A DNA stretch of 64,000 bases from Phyllostachys edulis (lineage: Eukaryota > Streptophyta > Magnoliopsida > Poales > Poaceae). The notes under the pieces were generated by a model. That model saw only the letters and a program-made list of their open reading frames with translations. It did not search any database and was not told where the DNA came from. Made by a program: the position numbers and the translations under genes. This document shows, piece after piece, positions 57,642 through 64,000 of this stretch (position 1 is the stretch's first letter; each line of letters begins with the position of its first letter). The stretch covers positions 48,275,279-48,339,278 of the forward strand of contig CM070548.1 in the NCBI GenBank assembly GCA_036346405.1, read 5' to 3'.

Positions 57642-59311
57642 CTAACTACTCGACAAGATGATTTGCAGGAAACAAGATGGATTATATAATACATCAACAA
57701 AAGATTGTTTTTCAGGTTTGTTACAAACTACTCTGAAGAAGGAGAGCCCAACAAGATCTCCTCCGAAACCTTCCGCCAGCGATTGCATTTCTTCAATCGA
57801 CGACGACTTCGCTTGAGCGATAAGTAAACCGATTGGTTGAACATTAAGGTTGGGGTCACGAGCTTTAAGTTTGGCCAATGCATAACTTATTGCAACCGAC
57901 CGCCTCCTTTATCGATTCACTTGGTTGGTCTTGAGGTGGTCATCGGTTCTTGCAAAGTCGACTTGTTCCCTAATTGTACTTATGTGAGCGACCATCGTAT
58001 CATCTTGAGGAGCTTTTCCTCAAGTATGAAGCTCACTAAGTACATTGTTGAGAGCGTGACCTTTGCTTTGAAGATTAATCTTCATTGTCTCCATCTCTGT
58101 TGGAGTGCAGTCGAAGCCTCATGAGTTGTTTGTTTTCGACCGCTTGCTCGAAAAGAATAAGACCGGTCAAGTAAAATAAACTTCTAGAGGAAAAGAAAAC
58201 AAAAATAATTACGGTAAAAGATTTCCTTACGCTAGTCGAGAATCAATTTCTTGATTTCTTCATCATAGGAGGCCTTGGTCTCGGCATGCTTCTTCTCCCA
58301 TGATCTAATCTCCTCGCATTTTCTTTGGCAATGAGACGGTCTCGATATAAATCACGGTTTTATCCACGAGCTCATTTTCGAGCCTTCGATTCGAGTTCCA
58401 TTTCTAGAAAAGAAATGAGATCGAGAATATGGGAAGAACTCAAAAAGATTGCGAGTAAAGAATTGTTTACGATCTTTGGGACTTTAGTCTCGTAATTTCC
58501 TCATTTTCTCTCTGGAATCGAGAAGTCTCGTGAATGACCAAAGTTTTATTTTGGACTTCATTCGAGCTTTCTTATATCATCTTCTTTTCTTAAAAGAAGT
58601 ACTTGATCGAGCAAAGATTGAAAACATAAGGTCTTAAGTTCAAGACTTCTCGTTTATCCTTTCTCGCACCTTTTAGGTTCTGCGAGTTAGCTTCTTTAAG
58701 CTTCCTCGGGAGAAATTCTACTTTCTCCTATAACTCTCGACTCCTCTTTTTGATAATCGGCGAGTCGGCGAGTCTTTCGTCACTTTTGACTGTAAAGGTT
58801 AAAAGTGGACATGAACATTATTAAATTGGTTGTAAGCTCTCCTACAACCATTGATCCAGTCGTAAGTTCTTCTACGACTATGGATCTAGTCGTAAGTTCT
58901 CCTTCGACTTCCCGTCATGGAGCTTCAGACCACAACTTCGGCTATCCCAGTTGGCGAGCCATTACGTAGAAATCTTGAAAAAGCTCAAGATCATTTGGAA
59001 TTCCAGTCGCCTCACCACAGATATACAAATACGCTCAGCATTGTGATGGAATTAGGACCAAGGTTCACCAATTCCACTCCAAAATGCTCGAGTATAAGTG
59101 TAAGAAAGGGGTGAGTAGGCAATCGTGGACCACACTCACAGTACGCCTGGAAGACGGGAATTTGTCCATCCTCCCCCGACGGCCATTGCTGTTTGTTCGC
59201 CGGGAACCACTCCACGAGAACTCTCTCTGGAATCTTCCCAGCGTTGACAAGGGCTACCATCTTCGCCGTATCCATCTCCGAATCGGCCCACTCGGAGACC
59301 CTCCCGGCCAT
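57642..59311 (-). pseudogene. Antisense ORF of the Tat element (gypsy-type transposon domain, PF04195-like)
   Basis: Read on the minus strand, an ATG at 59,311 opens 99 codons (MAGRVSEWADSEMDTAKMVA, then WFPANKQQWPSGEDGQIPVF and HPFLTLILEHFGVELVNLGP). This resembles the plant 'putative gypsy type transposon' domain family found in rice annotation. The frame is then lost. The far end at 57,878-57,642 (KLKARDPNLNVQPIGL, FGGDLVGLSFF) looks like the C-terminal end of the same product. Antisense ORFs between pol and the 3' LTR are known in Tat elements; their role is not established. Here it is broken in the middle, with coiled-coil-like Glu/Lys-rich sequence between. Confidence 0.7.
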
Positions 59312-59425
59312 TTCTCTCAGAAGGGGGAGATTCTTGATTGAGTTGGTGGCGGAGAAGACAAGAACTTGATGAACAGTGGGATAATTTGAGGAAAAGTGTG
59401 AACCCTAAGTCTTACCCCCGGTAAG

Positions 59426-59434
59426 TATTTATAA
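59426..59434 (-). promoter_or_regulatory. Possible promoter of the antisense ORF
   Basis: TTATAAATA on the minus strand lies 115 bases before the antisense ATG at 59,311, a spacing that fits a plant TATA box plus a short leader. GC-rich sequence (CCTCGGCCGAGG palindrome, about 59,449-59,460) lies just upstream of it. Confidence 0.45.
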
Positions 59435-59847
59435 CCGCGTGCCTCGCCTCGGCCGAGGCGTGGTATTCAAAGGTTGCCACCGTCTAGGGACCGCTTCAGC
59501 AGACAAAGCTAACAGCGTCGTTTAAAATTCCCCAACGTGTCCGTTTAAGAAAATCAGGTTTGCTTTTACACCTCAAGCGAAATTACTTCCTTGGTTAGAT
59601 TCTTTTTAACCAAAGAAAATGTTAATCGGAAATGTTTTTCTTCCGATCACCATCTTTGCGATCACCTTGTGATCGTAGAAATGTTCTACGACTATTTGAT
59701 AGCCGTAAGCAATTTCCTTGACCAAGCATATTTACGGTCAAAGTAGTATACTAATGATGAAGAGTTTTTCCTTCGACTATCTTTCTCGACCCTCTCATGG
59801 TCGTAAGACCATCTATAACCCCTTTACCAAGTAAGTTGCTTTCACTT

Positions 59848-59862
59848 GAAGTGGGGGCTAGA
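59848..59862 (+). promoter_or_regulatory. Polypurine tract of G2
   Basis: GAAGTGGGGGCTAGA directly precedes the 3' LTR start. The run GTGGGGG is the likely primer. Confidence 0.65.
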
Positions 59863-60606
59863 TAGCGAGGATATAATAATCCTCATTTTATCTTTTATCT
59901 ATAATTCTTATTATAGGTAAATATGGCGTCATATGGTCCTCGAGTATACCCCTTAATGTTATAAGGAAGAGCCTCTTGGGTGGTCGAAGTTCTTCACGAC
60001 CACCCCCATAGTCGTAAGTTATGCTACGACTACCCCAATAGTCGTAAGTCTTGCTACGACTACCTCATGGTCGTAAGTTCTTCTCGACTAGGTCAGCTAA
60101 GACCACCTTATGATCAATTAAACCTACTGAGACAAGTGGGCCCAATTGATTAAGGGATTCAAACGATCATCATCTGTTGTTACTCTGCAAGTAATAGCAC
60201 GTAATGCTCCATTATCTACGGTATATTGTTGTTAGGCGACGTGGAGGAGTTATCGCCGGTGATTACTACCAAGCGTCGTCCGTTCTGAGGATGTGATGAG
60301 GCGCCGCTTCACCTGGAGAAACTACCGCTCCTTCACGTACTATATAAAGGAGGCAATCAGAGAAGGAAAGGGAGATCAATCGGGCCATCAGGAATACCAG
60401 TAATATTGGTAATAGTCTTAGTTTTTCCCCTGATTGTTCAGAATAGACTCAATACCATACACACACAGGAGTAGGGTTGTTATTCTCTCCGGAGAAGGCC
60501 TGAACCTGTATAAAAATCCCCGTGTCAATCTCTCTACGTGATTCCATCCTAGGAGATCCCCCGAATCAAACAATCTTTACGTAAGTTCGGTTCTAAAACA
60601 CCGACA
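59863..60606 (+). repeat. 3' LTR of G2
   Basis: Aligned end to end with 49,860-50,600. Its first two bases are TA instead of TG (TAGCGAGG against TGACGAGC). Differences from the 5' LTR are mostly one-base indels beside CG (for example TTCTTCTACGAC in one, TTCTTCACGAC in the other). The terminus ACACCGACA is intact. Confidence 0.9.
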
Positions 60607-61914
60607 AAGACTATGTGTGTTCCTAGAGGTACGACGACGCACTCGACGCTCAAGTTTCAAACGACGAAAGCAAAACTCAAGAGTGTGTCCATTCTTCTTA
60701 CAAAAGGTGCAATGGTACTTCCTTTTTGAAGATGTGGTACCATTTGAAGAAGAAGCGCCTTTGTCTTTTGAAATCCCATGGACAACACAAGAGGAGTCCG
60801 AAAGAGTCGAACTCACTAAAGAAGAGCTATCCAAAGCGATGCCACAAAAACCAACATCAAGTGACTCACATTTAGCACAAGAAGACCTCAACTCCGAATG
60901 CAAAGAAGCAAGAGAAATCTTGAGAACATCAATTTCGGAGTGAAGGCAAATACAAGAGTCACAAGAATTGGCGCTCATATCATCGCGCAAAGACTTAACC
61001 TCGCTCTTCAATGAAATGCAAGATGTGCAAGAAATTAATGATGCTTTCGAATTAAGCATGCAGTTCAAAGCATCAATTTCAGTTTCTAAACAAGCACAAT
61101 TCTTGCAAGAGACTAAACCATCCTTAAGCAATTTTTCATGTTCTAAGCACATGCTACAAGGCCTAGCTTCAATTTCAATTATATCAGCCCTAGCATTTTC
61201 TAATTGCTCAAGATGCATGGAATTAGTCAATTTAAGCTTCTCAATTTTAGCAAGCATGCCTATACAAGAATCACAATCATTTCTAGCCATAGATCTAAGA
61301 TTGCCTATTTCTAACTTAGCATTGTCAAGCTCATGATGTAAGGCAATACAAGAATCACATGGCATAGAAACATTTGATTTCAATAATTCATTTTCAGCTT
61401 TTAGGCATGCAAGAGAATTATTCAGATTATCCATGTTTATAAGCAATGAATCAAAATCACACATGGACATTTTCAATTTTGTGAGCTCATGAGACAAATC
61501 ACCTTTTTCTCTTTTTAGCACTTTCATTTTCTTCCTAAGATCATGCAATTTGTATTCATATGAAATCAAGCCATCAATGAGTTTTTCTTTGCTCACCTTG
61601 CTTAGCTTGAGTAGGGGATCGTCTTCGGAAGAGTCTTCATGATCATCCTCAAAATGCTCTTCATCATTCTCATCCTCAATCGCTGCTGCACATGTGCTAC
61701 TGGACTTCTTCTCCTCGGGCTCTAAAAGTGACTCATCCCTGAAACTAGGACAATCAAAACAAAAGGATTTGCCACAGATATCACAGGAGAAATCCTTGTC
61801 AATCGCCATTATTCTTATCACACGTTCAGACTTCTTGTTACGATGGACACCACTGGTAAAATAACTATGACAAGATGCCAAGAAGCGCTCACAAGTCCTC
61901 ATATTAGTCGCCAT
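60607..61914 (-). pseudogene. Gag-like gene of element C, N-terminal part (CxxC-ladder coiled coil)
   Basis: The open frame reaches 61,965, but that start lies in the primer site. The likely start is the Met at 61,914 (MATNMRTCERF). Numbered from 61,965: a Cys cluster CDICGKSFCFDC (61-72), an acidic stretch (97-117), then a long predicted coiled coil (about 125-370) in which CxxC pairs recur at 203, 231, 270, 287, 313, 335 and 363, then a Ser-rich linker and a zinc knuckle CTFCKKNGHTLEFC (419-432). It is cut at 60,607 by G2 and continues at 49,859. About 436 codons are open without a stop, unusual among the decayed frames here. Role: a Gag-like structural or RNA-binding protein, inferred from the knuckle and position after the primer site. 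Confidence 0.8.
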
Positions 61915-61950
61915 GCTCAAAGATCGGTTAAGATCACAAAAGAGCAAACT

Positions 61951-61964
61951 TGGCTCTGATACCA
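61951..61964 (-). promoter_or_regulatory. Primer binding site of element C (initiator tRNA-Met type)
   Basis: The minus strand reads TGGTATCAGAGCCA two bases inside the LTR end. This is the classic Copia primer site complementary to the 3' end of plant initiator tRNA-Met. It fixes 61,967 onward as the 5' LTR. Confidence 0.95.
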
Positions 61965-61966
61965 CT

Positions 61967-64000
61967 TGTAGGACCGGAAAGCGACTAAAGGAGGGGTGAA
62001 TAGGAGCACGCCTAATTTTTCACCTTGATTAGATTCAACACAATATCACTCCAATAGCTACGGAAGCTATGAAGATCAACATTTAAATCTTCTTGAGAGG
62101 ACTTGTATTGAACCAAATCAAAACCCAAGCAAAACACCCTAAAACTCAAATCACAAAGAGTTGGGCGATCAAACCTCTCAAATTGGCGGGTTGATTTTTT
62201 GCCTAGCAGTCGAGACCTCTCAAATGGGCGGTCGGCCGATCACATGGGGCGATCGACCTCCAAGAGCGGTGGTCGACCTCCGGCTGACGATGAACAAGAG
62301 ACACCAAAACCGAAACTAAAATCGGTCTAACTTTTGATCCGTAAGGCCAAACTCCACGAAATTTGAGACACACCTTCTTAAAGATATTACGAACCTATTC
62401 CAATCAAAGATTACAGAGATCCATGCCAAAGTTCCTATCTTTTTCAGTTTTACCGAAGGGTGCTTCAAAACCGAGCCAAATGCGAAAATGGTGATTGAGA
62501 TGATTTCGTGGGAGGAATCAATCCAAGATGACTAAGAATGGTCTCCCATACATCTTAGCACTCTCAATCACAAGAAGAATCAAGCCAAAAGCTCTCAAGA
62601 GCAAAACCCCCGAAAATCACCCTTTCTTTCACCAAAACCGGGCAAAATCAAAACTTAGATCCAAAAGATTCCTCGTGGGTGGATGATGATCTAGATGACC
62701 TTAGATGGGTTCCCACATATCCCAGCAAGCAAGATCAAGAAGAAAAACCAAGTAAAAACACCCGGATCAAGAAAAGCCCCAAATCATCAAATAGAGAGGA
62801 TGAACACAAAAACGAAATAGAGACTCATCTCATGAAATCAGATTGGATTGATTGAAGATGGATGATTGTTGATTACAGCCACTCCTACCAAGAAGGACAA
62901 AGCTCTCTCCAAGAGCACTCACTCTCAATCCAAACCCTAAAACCCTAGCTCTCCATCTTCTCTCAAAACCCTAAATCCAAAATAGGGCAACACACATAGG
63001 TTGGGCTGGCTTCTCCTTGGCTTCAGCAACCACACAAGAGCCACCAACACCCCTATTTATAGTGGAGACTAAGCATCTAGGGTATATTCCATTAGGGCAC
63101 CCATTAGACCCCACACACAAATGGGTTAACACACGACGCATCTCAAAGCGCCGTCTTCATCATCGATTGACCTAAACCGCTTCACCATACATCGACTCGG
63201 CGCCATGTTTAGCCAAAAGGTCACCAAGGCGGTATTTGGTGAAATTACCAAAATACCCCTTCTCGATCCTTCTCCAAAAGACCGAGTCCACAGATCGTGA
63301 AGCAATCCCATGCTTCGCCACGTGTAGGTTGATCATGACTCCATGTCGAAAGTCTCCCGTCCGGATCCCACCGCACCACTAAGCACTTGTAACGACTCGC
63401 CGCTTGATCCAACCAACGATCGAATCGCCTGTTCGGTCACCCTTGTCCATCGTGCCCGCTTGAGTCCTCGACTCACCGGCATCCTTGATCGTTTCGGACC
63501 TCAGCTCTCCAAGCTTAGTCCCGATCCACCTCGCCGTGACCGTCATAGACTCGCAAGCCATCGCACAAGAATAGACCAAGAAACGTTTGCTGAACAAGTT
63601 CTTCACAACTTGACCCACGTTAGCCAAAACATGCATCATGCAACACATATGCAATGACAACCATGAACTTGACCTAACAACCACAAAACGCCGCCGCGAG
63701 ACGACGAACAGTTAAAACCAGTCAGACCGCCACCATGGCTTGGCCCGATCAGCCCAAAACGGCTCGACCGCCAACCACAAACCGGTCGACCGCGGTCTAG
63801 GACTTAGCCAAATTTCCTCCCTAGAAATCCAAAACTCTCTAAAATTTTCAATTCAATAGAACTTTTCCCTGGAAGCTCCAAAAATTATGGGACCAAGTGC
63901 AGAAGAACCTCTCACTTGCCTACACCTCTATTTTTGGCCCGGCCCAAAATCCAAAGTCATAAAGTGGCCGGTCTCGACCGCTCGACCAAAGCCGGTCAGA
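61967..64000 (-). repeat. 5' LTR of element C, running off the window
   Basis: It starts TGTAGGACCGG like the LTR at 43,406 and follows it for the remaining 2034 bases. Long stretches are nearly identical. Differences cluster at GGTCTGACCG sites, which here often read GGTCGACCG or GGTCTCGACCG. Confidence 0.92.

Larger units (their letters stand above)
49860..60606 (+). mobile_element. Full-length Tat-lineage Ty3 retrotransposon G2, 10,747 bp, TSD AAGAC
   Basis: Two LTRs of 741 and 744 bp, a primer site, decayed gag-pol, a long 3' region with an antisense ORF and a polypurine tract are all present in order. AAGAC at 49,855-49,859 and 60,607-60,611 flanks it. It is inserted in the gag of Copia element C. 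A sister copy is G1 at 18.3-29.5 kb. The presence of an extra RNase H after the standard one marks the Tat lineage. Confidence 0.92.

Noticed and set aside
60577..60606. The last ten codons of the long Gag-like frame.
   Set aside because: They are read-through into the 3' LTR of G2 after the insertion site, not part of the original protein.

Overview
This 64 kb window is repeat-dense plant DNA, most likely from a grass. I see no intact host gene, no tRNA or rRNA gene and no CRISPR array. The grass assignment is inferred from the element types: a Tourist-type MITE with TTA target duplications, Ty3 Tat-lineage and Tekay-like chromovirus retrotransposons with very long LTRs, and GGTCTGACCG-rich Copia LTRs. 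Oryza or a close relative is possible but not proven. The region looks like heterochromatin built by repeated insertion of elements into elements.

Layout. 1-3.45 kb: the 3' end of a Copia-like element (polypurine tract and 3' LTR), carrying a relic of a second LTR family. 3.45-8.6 kb: low-copy-looking DNA with small gene fragments (an unknown acidic protein, an EIN3-like fragment), a 277 bp Tourist MITE and a 328 bp fold-back element with 9 bp target duplications. 8.6-17.4 kb: a solo Ty3-type LTR (TSD GGTAC) that contains a second long LTR, which contains a solo Copia-type LTR (TSD GTTAT). 18.3-29.5 kb: 5' part of a Tat-lineage element (G1). Its 5' LTR is split by an 8.3 kb hAT transposon (TSD CTCGCAAG). 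The hAT transposase gene is in turn broken by a Mutator-type hairpin MITE (9 bp TSD) and a 3.07 kb solo LTR (TSD AATAA). 29.5-34.3 kb: LTR-like sequence with a probable non-autonomous hAT element and one exon of a heavy-metal-associated (HMA) domain gene.

34.3 kb to the window end is one three-level nest. A Tekay-like chromovirus (T, minus strand, 4.6 kb 3' LTR) has its gag interrupted at 43,405 by a Copia element (C, minus strand, LTR about 2.28 kb, initiator-Met primer site). C carries a gag-like gene but only a scrap of pol, and its gag is interrupted by a full-length Tat element (G2, plus strand, 49,860-60,606, TSD AAGAC). G2 keeps recognisable gag, protease, RT, two RNase H domains and integrase, all decayed, plus an antisense ORF behind pol. 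The right ends of C and T lie beyond base 64,000.

Nothing here works as a pathway. The coding relics are transposon proteins with stops and frameshifts. The points of most interest are the exact nesting junctions (which give relative ages), the gag-only Copia element with a ladder of seven CxxC motifs, the antisense ORF of the Tat element with its own TATA-like box, hairpin-forming promoter arrays shared by unrelated LTR families, and small indels at TCTG and CG sites that separate LTR pairs otherwise nearly identical, which may be a sequencing artefact.
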